This document shows positions 34,453-42,125 of a DNA stretch of 64,000 nucleotides, piece by piece. A program made the position numbers and the translations under genes. Origin of the DNA: Actinomycetales bacterium. Its GTDB lineage: Bacteria > Actinomycetota > Actinomycetes > Actinomycetales > Dermatophilaceae. Each line of letters begins with the position of its first letter. The stretch's first letter is position 1. The stretch lies in assembly GCA_016711095.1 (NCBI GenBank), contig JADJTP010000002.1, positions 930,001 to 994,000 on the forward strand, read 5' to 3'. The notes under the pieces are model-generated. The model was not told where the DNA came from. It did no database searches and saw nothing but the letters and a program-made list of their open reading frames with translations.

Positions 34453-35362
34453 GAGCCGCGACCAAGGCATCGAGGGTCGGCCCCAACGCCGCGTCGACAC
34501 GCAGCGTCGCCTCCGCCTCGGCTCGCGTTACGCCACGGGTCAGCACGGCCACGGGTATGCCGCTCGCGGCCGCTCGGCGGACGAACCGGTAGCCCGACAT
34601 GACCGCGAGCGAGGAGCCGAGCACGAGCACCGAACAGGACCGCTCGACGGCGGCAAAGCACCGTTCGACCCGGTCCTTGGGGACGGACTCCCCGAAGAAG
34701 ACAACGTCTGGCTTGAGCGTGTCGGCGCCGCACACCAGGCAGCGTGGCGGGTGGAACACCCCGATCGCGTCGTCGGGCACGACGATGTCGCCGTCAGGAC
34801 GGATCTGGCTGCTCACCTGCGAGCCGCCGGGCAGGGTGTCCAGGACCGCGCCGAGGAAGCCCGGGTTAGCCAGCATCAATCGTTCCTGGACGTGGGCGCG
34901 GGCCGTTCGGTCACCGCAGGTCACACACATCACCTCGGCGAGCGAGCCGTGGAGCTCTTCGACCTGTTCCGAGCCGGCCTGTTGGTGCAGACCGTCGACA
35001 TTCTGGGTGACGAGGTAGTCGACGAGGCCCAACTGCTGGAGGTCGGCGACTCGCCGATGTCCGCTGTTCGGAACGGCCGCACGGAAGCGCTGCCACCCGA
35101 CATAGGACCGCGCCCAATATCGCTGTCGCGCCCCCCTTGACCCCATGAACTCGCCGAACGACATCGGCATGACCCGGCGTAAGCCATCCCGGCCGCGGTA
35201 GTCCGGGATGCCTGAGTCGGTCGAAAGCCCCGCTCCCGTCAGCACGAAGACGCCGCCTCTGCCGACTTGGGCCGCGAGCGCTTCGAGTCCACCGGTGGCG
35301 CTGTCGCTGCCACTTCGGAGCTCGGCACTGGACACCGCAGCAGTATGCCGTGGGCGCGGCAT
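34445..35362 (-). CDS. cobB: NAD-dependent protein deacetylase, Sir2 family
   Basis: A 305-residue sirtuin. NAD-binding motifs VFVLTGAGLSTDSGIPDYRG and YLVTQNVDGLHQQAG are complete, the catalytic His is in VEELHGSL, and a zinc site has CVTC and, further on, CLVC. It removes acyl groups from lysines using NAD, for example from acetyl-CoA synthetase. The gene is divergent from a LysR gene. The ATG itself lies within a GTATGCC word, and the inverted partner is 14 bases away (35343-35364). Confidence 0.93.
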   Translation of the reverse strand: MPRPRHTAAVSSAELRSGSDSATGGLEALAAQVGRGGVFVLTGAGLSTDSGIPDYRGRDGLRRVMPMSFGEFMGSRGARQRYWARSYVGWQRFRAAVPNSGHRRVADLQQLGLVDYLVTQNVDGLHQQAGSEQVEELHGSLAEVMCVTCGDRTARAHVQERLMLANPGFLGAVLDTLPGGSQVSSQIRPDGDIVVPDDAIGVFHPPRCLVCGADTLKPDVVFFGESVPKDRVERCFAAVERSCSVLVLGSSLAVMSGYRFVRRAAASGIPVAVLTRGVTRAEAEATLRVDAALGPTLDALVAALR

Positions 35363-35364
35363 AC
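35343..35364. repeat. Inverted pair of GTATGCCG words over the cobB start
   Basis: GTATGCCG (35343-35350) and CGGCATAC (35357-35364) form a perfect 8-bp inverted repeat with a 6-base loop. It covers the first codons of cobB. Confidence 0.6.
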
Positions 35365-35405
35365 GAGCGTACAGTCGAACGAACCGGCGCGTTCTCCCGT
35401 CTTCT

Positions 35406-35422
35406 GATAACTCGGCGTTATC
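35406..35422. promoter_or_regulatory. LysR-type operator candidate before the LysR gene
   Basis: GATAACTCGGCGTTATC is a perfect inverted repeat (6-base arms, 5-base spacer) that ends 8 bases before the LysR GTG. A relative lies before the DUF4395 gene at 36397. Confidence 0.6.
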
Positions 35423-35430
35423 CTTATGAA

Positions 35431-36357
35431 GTGATCGACGCCGCGGGACTGCGAGTCATGAAGGCCATCGCCGACGAGGGCAGCTTCACCGCCGCCGCCG
35501 TGTCACTCGGCTTCACCCAGCCGGCGATCTCGCAGATGGTCCGCCGGCTGGAGCAGCGCACGGGAACGGCGCTCGTCGAACGGATGGGCCGGCATGTCCG
35601 GCTGACCGAGGCCGGCGAGGTCCTGGCACGGCACGCAGGCACCGTTCTGGCGGCTCTCGACGCAGCCGAAGAGGAGGTCGCGGCCATCGCTGGCCTGCGC
35701 TCGGGCCGGGTGCGTTTGATGGCCTTCCCTTCCTCGTCGGCCTCCCTCGTGCCTCAGGCACTGGCATTGCTCAAGAAGCGCTTCCCAGAAGTGTCGGTCC
35801 GCTTCTCCGAAGGCGAGCCGCCGGAGTCGCTGGCAGCCCTGCGCGCCGGCGACTGCGACCTGGCGGTGGCCTTCGCCTATGAGGGAACCGACGTGGGGCG
35901 GGGCGAGGATCTCGATGCCTTCGTGATCCGGCCCCTCATGGAGGACGAGGTGCGCCTGGCGCTGCCACCGGATCATCCGCTTGCCGGGTCGCAGGTCATC
36001 GACCTCGCCGATGTCGCCGAGGAACCGTGGATCGCCGGGTGCCCCCGGTGCCGGGGACATCTGGTGTCCCTGGCCCATGCAGCCGGTTTCGTGCCCAACG
36101 TCGCCTTCCAGACCGAGGACTATGTGGCAGTCCTGGGGCTGGTGCGAGCGGGCCTCGGAGTCGCCCTGGTTCCGGATCTGATTCTCGAGGCGGCCCACGA
36201 GGAAGGGATCGTGACGCGGCCGCTCACACCGCCGTCGCGCCGTCAGATCCACGCGGTGACGACCGCCGATCTGCTCAGGGTGCCGGCCGTCGCTGCGGCG
36301 CTCGACGCCCTGCAGGAGAGCGCCCGCACGCACCCTCTCGGGCGCGTGCGGGTCTAG
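35431..36357 (+). CDS. LysR family transcriptional regulator
   Basis: A 308-residue LysR regulator. The helix-turn-helix is at residues 10-45 (LRVMKAIADEGSFTAAAVSL then TQPAISQMVRRLEQRTG) and the substrate domain has the usual two halves, with CPRCRGHLVSLAHAAGF as an unusual cysteine pair. The start is set at GTG 35431; ATG 35350 is in frame but lies in the cobB region. The operator-like repeat just before it suggests autoregulation, and its cousin at 36397 suggests it also controls the DUF4395 gene. Confidence 0.9.
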   Translation: MIDAAGLRVMKAIADEGSFTAAAVSLGFTQPAISQMVRRLEQRTGTALVERMGRHVRLTEAGEVLARHAGTVLAALDAAEEEVAAIAGLRSGRVRLMAFPSSSASLVPQALALLKKRFPEVSVRFSEGEPPESLAALRAGDCDLAVAFAYEGTDVGRGEDLDAFVIRPLMEDEVRLALPPDHPLAGSQVIDLADVAEEPWIAGCPRCRGHLVSLAHAAGFVPNVAFQTEDYVAVLGLVRAGLGVALVPDLILEAAHEEGIVTRPLTPPSRRQIHAVTTADLLRVPAVAAALDALQESARTHPLGRVRV

Positions 36358-36396
36358 GCTGCCCGCTCCGATGCGTCCATATCTCGGGCACCTTGA

Positions 36397-36412
36397 ATAA
36401 CACGGTCTTATC
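36397..36412. promoter_or_regulatory. Second LysR operator candidate before the DUF4395 gene
   Basis: ATAACACGGTCTTATC shares ATAAC, CGG and TTATC at the same spacing with the site before the LysR gene. It lies 18 bases before ATG 36430. Confidence 0.5.
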
Positions 36413-36429
36413 TATCCCATAATGTCGGC

Positions 36430-36954
36430 ATGGATCTCCGCCCTGGCTTCCCGCAGGTTGTCGACGATGTGACCGTTCGGCTCGTCGCCACGATCGTGCT
36501 CATCGTGGGCATCGTCGCGTTGGTTTTCGGTGCCTGGTGGTTGTATGCCGTGCTCGCCGTCGACTTCGTCCTGCGCTCGATCTTCGGCCCCCGTCTCAGC
36601 CCTCTCGCCCAGGTCGTCCTACGCCTGATACGCCCAGCGGTTCCGGCGCAGCCGCGTCCGACGGCTGGCCCTCCGAAGCGTTTCGTCGCATCAATCGGCG
36701 CCGTGCTGACAACGGCGGCCACCGGCTTCGCACTCGTCGCGACGGCCACCGGCTCGTCGTCGGCGGCCACGGCTGTCTTCGCCATCGGCGCCGTCATGGT
36801 CGTCTTTCCGGCGCTCGAGGCCGTTGCCGGGTTGTGTATCGGCTGCGTGGTCTTTGCCCAGCTCATCAGGCTCGGCTGGCTGCCCGAGCGGGTGTGCCTT
36901 GAGTGCGCTGACATCAATCGCCGCGTCGGTCTGCCCCAAGTCGCCCGTTCCTGA
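36430..36954 (+). CDS. DUF4395 membrane protein
   Basis: A 174-residue protein with four hydrophobic segments (about 18-37, 40-56, 90-105 and 115-150) and a CxxC-like GLCIGCVVFAQ in the last. DUF4395 proteins are small actinobacterial membrane proteins often next to rhodanese or thiosulfate-related genes; the cysteines may be redox-active. It is 72 bp from the LysR gene and probably its target. The LysR effector is unknown. Confidence 0.75.
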   Translation: MDLRPGFPQVVDDVTVRLVATIVLIVGIVALVFGAWWLYAVLAVDFVLRSIFGPRLSPLAQVVLRLIRPAVPAQPRPTAGPPKRFVASIGAVLTTAATGFALVATATGSSSAATAVFAIGAVMVVFPALEAVAGLCIGCVVFAQLIRLGWLPERVCLECADINRRVGLPQVARS

Positions 36955-37022
36955 TCCGGCCAGCCCCCGAGCCACCAGAGCTACCCCAGCTACAGCTACC
37001 CGAGTGACCTGCCGTCGGCCGC

Positions 37023-39407
37023 TCACGGGCCCCGCGCAGCGACGAGAATCTCTTGCGAAGAGCCAAGGCCCACCCCCACGTCACCGTCCTGGTCGGTCCT
37101 GAGCACCCGAAAACCCCTGGCCCGCAAGGCAAGCAGCGTTGACGGGGCCGGATGCCCATAGTCGTTCGTCCTGCCCACACTGACCACGGCAATCGGGCCT
37201 GCCAAGGCATCCAGCAGCGCATCGTCGCGGTTGGCCGACCCGTGATGGGCCACCTTCACGACGTCCACCCGCCATCCGGGCACCTCGGGGTCCCGGCGCA
37301 TCGCAGTGAGCACGGCCCGCGCGGCCTCCCGCTCGATGTCCCCGAGCAGCACGACGCCAAGGCCGCCGACGGACACGGTCAGCACGACCGAGGCGTTGTT
37401 GGGCACGGAGCCGTCCCTGATGAGCCGAGCCGGCCACCACACCCGAGCCTGGACCCCTGGCCACTCAAGACGGTCACCGGCCACCAACGGCATGACCGGT
37501 GTGCCGTGCGCCGCCGCCTGCTCGCGAACCGCCTGTGCCTCGATGGAGGGGTCATCGACGATCGTGGTGAGGATCTCCCCCACCACCCGGCCACGCAGCA
37601 CCCCCGGCAGGCCGTCGACGTGATCGGCGTGGAAGTGGGTCAGGACGAGCGCGTCGAGGGTGTGCACGCCAAGCCGCTCGAGGCACCCGTCGATGAGTTC
37701 AGCGTCAGGACCGGCGTCGACAAGGACCACGCGCCCAGGGCCGGTGGAGAGCACGAGCCCGTCACCCTGGCCGACATCGCACGCCGTGAAGAGCCACCCC
37801 GGCATCGGCCAACTCACGTCTCGCACGGGTGCCACGGCGCTCGCGGCGATCGCCATCGCCGCCACCGCCGCCAGCGGCCGGCGCACGCTGACCCAGCGCG
37901 CCCATGGCCCCACCAAGACAGCGAGAGCGCCGAGCGCCGCCAACAGCAGCGCCCCCACTGGGCCGTCCGGCCACGGCACGCTGCCCCACGGCTGGACGGC
38001 GGCGACTCGGGCGATCCAGGCGATGGCGAGGGTGGGCATGGCAGCGACCCAGGCGACCCAGCCGGCCGGCGCGGTCCACAGCACCGCGATGAGGGCTGTG
38101 GCGACGCCGGCCACCGTCGCCGGAGCGACGAACGGATCGGCGAGCAGGTTCGCCGGCACGGCGACGAGCGACACCGTCCCCTGCAGCAACACGACGACGG
38201 GCGCACACATGAGCTGTGCCGCGGCCGGCACCGCAAGGGCGGGACCCCACCCTCGCATCCCCGGGGGCAGCAGCGTGGCGATCCGCTGACCCCACGGGGC
38301 CGCGAAGACGAGCAATCCGAGCGTGGCGAGGACCGATAGTGCGAAGCCATAGGACCGGGCCAACCACGGATCCCAGCAGAGCAAAGCGATGACCGCGGCG
38401 GAGAGCGCCGGCATCCCCATCCGCCGGCGTGACGTGCTCAGCCCGGCCAAACCGACGGCGCCCATCACCGCTGCGCGGATCACGCTCGGCTCGGGCCGGG
38501 CGAGCACGACGAAACCGGCGAGCACGATCCCCGCGACGACTGGCCGCACCCGGCGTGGGATGCCCCCGAGCCGACACAGCCCAAGGGCTGCCGCCAGGAC
38601 GATGGCGACGTTGGAGCCGCTCACCGCGCTGAGGTGGGACATGCCCGCGACGGTCATTGCCTCGGTGAGGTCGATCGGGGTCGCCGAGGTGTCACCGATG
38701 ACGAGCGCTGGGACCAGGCCCCGGGCGTCCGCCGGCAGGCCGCTGGTCGCCTCCCGGAACCGCGCACGCACGTATGCCGCCGCCTGGGCAACCCCGGGCG
38801 CCTCATCGATCACCTCGGGAGGGCCGATGGCCCGGAACACGGCCACGACATCGTCGCCCGGTTGGCCAGGCCCCAGCCGCCCCGTCGCGCGCATCCCTTC
38901 CTGCCACGCGACGCCCAACCAGGTGGAGTCGCCGATCACGAGCACCGGAGCATCGACGTGGCTCACCAGCCCCCGACCACTGGCCGTGAGCACCGTGGCG
39001 CGTACGACGACCTGGTCGCCGTCACCGCGCGCGCCGGCCGTGACGAGGACGCGCCGAGGATCCGACTCGATGACCCCGACGATCGACACCGTGGCGCGGC
39101 CGTCGGCCCATTCGTCGAGCAGGCCCGCAGTGCGAACCGCATCGTGGGCCGCGAGGCTGATGGTGACCAGGGCGAGGGCCAATGCGGTGAGGCCACCGAG
39201 GGCGCCGAGCGATTCCCAGCGGCCGTCACGCCACCGTGCCCGGTGAACGAGGCCGACCCCGGTGATCGCTGCAAGCCCGGCGATCGACCCGACCACCCAC
39301 CACGCCGCACCGGCCCATAGCAGGGCCACGTCGAGCGCCCACGCAGCGACGGCCGGCACCAGCAACCGCAGGTCCAGCGGCGCGGGTCCGCGGGACGGCG
39401 GCGTCAC
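37023..39407 (-). CDS. comEC: ComEC/Rec2 DNA transport protein
   Basis: A 794-residue protein. The N-terminal half has many transmembrane segments and the competence domain (MSHLSAVSGSNVAIVLAAAL). The C-terminal third is a metallo-beta-lactamase-like domain with LVLTHFHADHVDGLPGVL (metal-binding HxHxDH). ComEC forms the channel that takes single-stranded DNA across the membrane in natural transformation. The start is a GTG that overlaps the comEA stop (GTGA). Whether the organism is competent cannot be judged from two genes; other com genes and a type IV pilus are not in the window. Confidence 0.92.
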   Translation of the reverse strand: MTPPSRGPAPLDLRLLVPAVAAWALDVALLWAGAAWWVVGSIAGLAAITGVGLVHRARWRDGRWESLGALGGLTALALALVTISLAAHDAVRTAGLLDEWADGRATVSIVGVIESDPRRVLVTAGARGDGDQVVVRATVLTASGRGLVSHVDAPVLVIGDSTWLGVAWQEGMRATGRLGPGQPGDDVVAVFRAIGPPEVIDEAPGVAQAAAYVRARFREATSGLPADARGLVPALVIGDTSATPIDLTEAMTVAGMSHLSAVSGSNVAIVLAAALGLCRLGGIPRRVRPVVAGIVLAGFVVLARPEPSVIRAAVMGAVGLAGLSTSRRRMGMPALSAAVIALLCWDPWLARSYGFALSVLATLGLLVFAAPWGQRIATLLPPGMRGWGPALAVPAAAQLMCAPVVVLLQGTVSLVAVPANLLADPFVAPATVAGVATALIAVLWTAPAGWVAWVAAMPTLAIAWIARVAAVQPWGSVPWPDGPVGALLLAALGALAVLVGPWARWVSVRRPLAAVAAMAIAASAVAPVRDVSWPMPGWLFTACDVGQGDGLVLSTGPGRVVLVDAGPDAELIDGCLERLGVHTLDALVLTHFHADHVDGLPGVLRGRVVGEILTTIVDDPSIEAQAVREQAAAHGTPVMPLVAGDRLEWPGVQARVWWPARLIRDGSVPNNASVVLTVSVGGLGVVLLGDIEREAARAVLTAMRRDPEVPGWRVDVVKVAHHGSANRDDALLDALAGPIAVVSVGRTNDYGHPAPSTLLALRARGFRVLRTDQDGDVGVGLGSSQEILVAARGP

Positions 39408-40393
39408 ACGCTCACCTTGGGAGTCAGCTGAGCCAGCAACTTCTCGCCGATCCCGCCGACCTCCCCCAACTCATCGACCGAGGCGAAGCTGCCATGCTCG
39501 ATGCGCCAGTCGATGATCCGCTGAGCGAGGACCGGACCTACCCCCGGAAGCGTGTCGAGGGCCGCGAGGTCGGCCGTGTTGAGATTCACGCGTCCCGAGA
39601 GAGCGACCCCCGCGGGCCCGGCGCCCGATGGCAGCACGCTCGGCGAGGCTTGTGTCGAACCGAACGCACCCGGCACCAGGAGCTCGCCGGGCGCGGGCAC
39701 ATGGATCTGCTCGGCGTCGAGGACGAGCCGGGCAAGGTTGACCCGCTTGAGATCGGCTGTCGGCAACGCGCCGCCCGCGGCAGTGATCGCGTCGATGACC
39801 CGAGCGCCGGACGTGACCCGGACGACCCCAGGCTTGGCGACCTCGCCCACGACGTGGACCAGTTTGTCGGTGTCCGCCGCACCGGCCTGCCCCTGCGCCT
39901 GTTGGCCTGGTCCTGCGGTCACCACCGCGGCGAGAGCGGAAGGCACCGACCTGCTGACCAGTGCCCCACGGCCGGGCGCGACCGGCTGCGGCTCGGCAGA
40001 GCGAGCGGCAAGGGCGACCCGGACCGAGAAGAAGATCCCCGTCACCAGGACGATGGCGGCAAGGCCCATCACCGCTGATAGCCGCACCCGCAGGCGCCCC
40101 CTGGCCAAGACGGGGGGCAGGGTGAGCACGCGCGGTCTGGAGGGATCGCGCGGCCAGTTCGCAGCCCACGCCCGCACCTTGGCCGCCACTTCCGCCTCGG
40201 CCGCATCGGTCTCGCCCGCGGTGCCCGCTGACCGACGCAGGGACGCGCCGACCGGCGGATCGGGCAGCCACCCCTCCCCTTCGCGCGCCTGTTCCGCCGA
40301 CTCGTCACCCCGCCGGCGAGCGCGGTCGAGGCCGGCAAAGATCTCGCGGACCCGCCGCAGGGCGGGCTCGTCGAGGTCAATGGGTCGCGCCAT
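39404..40393 (-). CDS. comEA: ComEA family helix-hairpin-helix DNA-binding protein
   Basis: A 329-residue protein: cytoplasmic head, one membrane segment (VMGLAAIVLVTGIFFSVRV), an SLBB-type domain (HVVGEVAKPGVVRVTSGARV) and a C-terminal pair of helix-hairpin-helix motifs (LNTADLAALDTLPGVGPVLA, FASVDELGEVGGIG). It binds incoming double-stranded DNA at the cell surface for ComEC. The ATG is clear. Upstream lies the row of DnaA boxes. Confidence 0.92.
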   Translation of the reverse strand: MARPIDLDEPALRRVREIFAGLDRARRRGDESAEQAREGEGWLPDPPVGASLRRSAGTAGETDAAEAEVAAKVRAWAANWPRDPSRPRVLTLPPVLARGRLRVRLSAVMGLAAIVLVTGIFFSVRVALAARSAEPQPVAPGRGALVSRSVPSALAAVVTAGPGQQAQGQAGAADTDKLVHVVGEVAKPGVVRVTSGARVIDAITAAGGALPTADLKRVNLARLVLDAEQIHVPAPGELLVPGAFGSTQASPSVLPSGAGPAGVALSGRVNLNTADLAALDTLPGVGPVLAQRIIDWRIEHGSFASVDELGEVGGIGEKLLAQLTPKVSV

Positions 40394-40444
40394 CCCCAGA
40401 CCGTAGGCCCCACGATCGCCCGCTCAACGTGTCGGTCTCGCCGC

Positions 40445-40543
40445 CTGTGGACGGTGAGACGATCGAGCATCCCCATGTGGACAACCGGTCAGGTCCCCGT
40501 GTGGACAACCGGTCAGGTCCCCGTGTGGACAACCGGTCAGGTG
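40445..40543. repeat. 24-bp tandem repeat carrying three perfect DnaA boxes
   Basis: Three 24-bp units begin at 40477, 40501 and 40525 (GTGGACAACCGGTCAGG...; the third is cut short). Each joins the previous unit through TGTGGACAA, whose complement TTGTCCACA is the preferred actinobacterial DnaA box: 40476-40484, 40500-40508 and 40524-40532. A fourth box, TGTGGACGG (40445-40453), fits the looser consensus. They sit between comEA and plsY, upstream of comEA. Confidence 0.75.
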
Positions 40544-40553
40544 GTCCTCGGTC

Positions 40554-41192
40554 TCAGGTTCGGTCGCGGCGTCGGACCCGGTCGAGGATGTTGACCCGGT
40601 GCCGCAGGACGATGACGAAACCCAGCACCCAGGCCCAGATCGCAGTCGGCCAGCCATGACTGCCGGGCAGCATTCCGGCCGCTGCAAGGCCACCGCCGAC
40701 GAGGATCACCACGGAAGAGACGAGCGAGCCCAGCGCCACCCAGCGAGCCGCGACGGAAACCAGGGCGAACAGGACCGCCAGCACGACGGCATACCAGGGG
40801 TGCACACCGAGGATGGCACCGATGCCGGTCGCCACCCCCTTCCCGCCGCGTCCGCGCAGGTAGGGCGAATAGACGTGCCCGAGCACCGCGGCCACTCCCA
40901 CGACGTATGCCGCCACGACCCCGACCGCCTGCATCGCCAGGAGCGTCGGGAGGTAACCCTTGAGGACGTCGAGGATCCCGACGAGAACGCCCCACTTACG
41001 CCCGAGCACGCGACCGGCGTTGGTGGCGCCGGGGTTTCCCGAGCCGGCGCTCGCGATGTCCCGGCCGAGCATCCTCGCGACGATCGTCGCCGGGCTGATG
41101 CCGCCGACGAGGAAGGCCACCACCGACATGGCCAGCCAGGCCAACGCCGTGAGGGCGACGTCGATCCAGCCGGTGGCCCCCACAGTCGTCAT
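40554..41192 (-). CDS. plsY: Glycerol-3-phosphate acyltransferase PlsY
   Basis: A 212-residue membrane enzyme that transfers acyl groups from acyl phosphate to glycerol-3-phosphate, the first step of phospholipid synthesis. Five hydrophobic segments are seen, with SGNPGATNAGRVLGRKWG and LRGRGGKGVATGIGAIL, the PlsY motifs. The ATG overlaps the degV stop (ATGA). DegV proteins bind fatty acids for a kinase that supplies acyl phosphate to PlsX/PlsY, so the pairing fits. Confidence 0.93.
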   Translation of the reverse strand: MTTVGATGWIDVALTALAWLAMSVVAFLVGGISPATIVARMLGRDIASAGSGNPGATNAGRVLGRKWGVLVGILDVLKGYLPTLLAMQAVGVVAAYVVGVAAVLGHVYSPYLRGRGGKGVATGIGAILGVHPWYAVVLAVLFALVSVAARWVALGSLVSSVVILVGGGLAAAGMLPGSHGWPTAIWAWVLGFVIVLRHRVNILDRVRRRDRT

Positions 41193-42100
41193 CGCTGCCC
41201 CGACTGCCCCGACTGCCCCGGCTGCTCCCTTTGCCCTGCCGGCCTCGGCGACACCGCGATCGCGACGGTGCCCGGTCCGACATGCGCCCCGACCACGGCC
41301 CCGAGTTCGCCGACGCGCACTTCCCCGGCGTCCGGGAGGCGCTCGGTCAGCGCAGCGACGAGGTCAGCGGCACGATCACCGGAATCCAGGTGCTGCACCC
41401 CGATGTCGACGATCCGCCCTCGTGTCCGAGCCTCGTCGGCGGCGGCCACGGCGACGTCGACCATCCGCATGAGCGCCTTCGCTGACGTGCGGACCTTCGC
41501 CAGTGGGACGATGTGGCCCTCCTCCAGCGCCAGGATCGGTTTGATCGCCAGGGCCGAGCCGAGCAAGGCAGCGGCCGACCCGATCCGTCCGCCCCGGCGC
41601 AGGTGCTCGAGGGTGTGGACATAGAACACCACCGTCGCCTCTTGGGCCCGCTGCCGGGCAACGGCTGCCACGTCGGCGGCGCTGGCCCCGGCCCCTGCTG
41701 CGGCGGCGGCCGACAGCACGGCATACCCCATGGCTGCCCCGAGGACCCGCGAGTCGACGACCGTCACGGGGATCGGCGACTGGGCGGCCGCGATCTCCGC
41801 GCCCTCCACCGTGGCGGACATCTGCGCCGAAATATGCACGGAGACAATGGCGTCCGCGCCCTGGGCGGCCGCCCGTCGATATGCCTCCAGGAACTCCTGG
41901 GGAGCCGGGCGCGAGGTCGTCACCGGAACGAACCGGCGCAGTGCGTCGCCGAGGTCCTCCACGCCGACGTCGACGCCCTCCCGGCGCTCCTTGCCCCCGA
42001 TGACGACGTGCAGCGGCACGACCTCTATCGGCACCTCCGCTGCATCCAACTGCCCCGCGGACAGGTATGCCGTGGAGTCGGTGACGATCGCGACGACCAT
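41189..42100 (-). CDS. DegV family fatty acid-binding protein
   Basis: A 303-residue DegV protein: VAIVTDSTAYLSAGQLDAAE (start of fold), PVTTSRPAPQEFLEAYRRA and FYVHTLEHLRRGGRIGSAAA. Such proteins (FakB) bind a fatty acid for FakA to phosphorylate. The C-terminal 15 residues are a short Gly-Gln-Ser repeat (PGQSGQSGQ) encoded by a CTGCCCCGA-type DNA repeat. ATG 42100 has AGGAGG; a GTG seven codons earlier is in frame but has no better site. It lies between leuS and plsY on the same strand. Confidence 0.88.
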   Translation of the reverse strand: MVVAIVTDSTAYLSAGQLDAAEVPIEVVPLHVVIGGKERREGVDVGVEDLGDALRRFVPVTTSRPAPQEFLEAYRRAAAQGADAIVSVHISAQMSATVEGAEIAAAQSPIPVTVVDSRVLGAAMGYAVLSAAAAAGAGASAADVAAVARQRAQEATVVFYVHTLEHLRRGGRIGSAAALLGSALAIKPILALEEGHIVPLAKVRTSAKALMRMVDVAVAAADEARTRGRIVDIGVQHLDSGDRAADLVAALTERLPDAGEVRVGELGAVVGAHVGPGTVAIAVSPRPAGQREQPGQSGQSGQR

Positions 42101-42125
42101 CCGGTGCCCTCCTGCTTTCACGAAC

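Noticed and set aside
40429..40659. Open frame encoding the repeated VDNRSGPR
   Set aside because: It only translates the 24-bp DnaA-box repeat and crosses into the plsY gene on the other strand.
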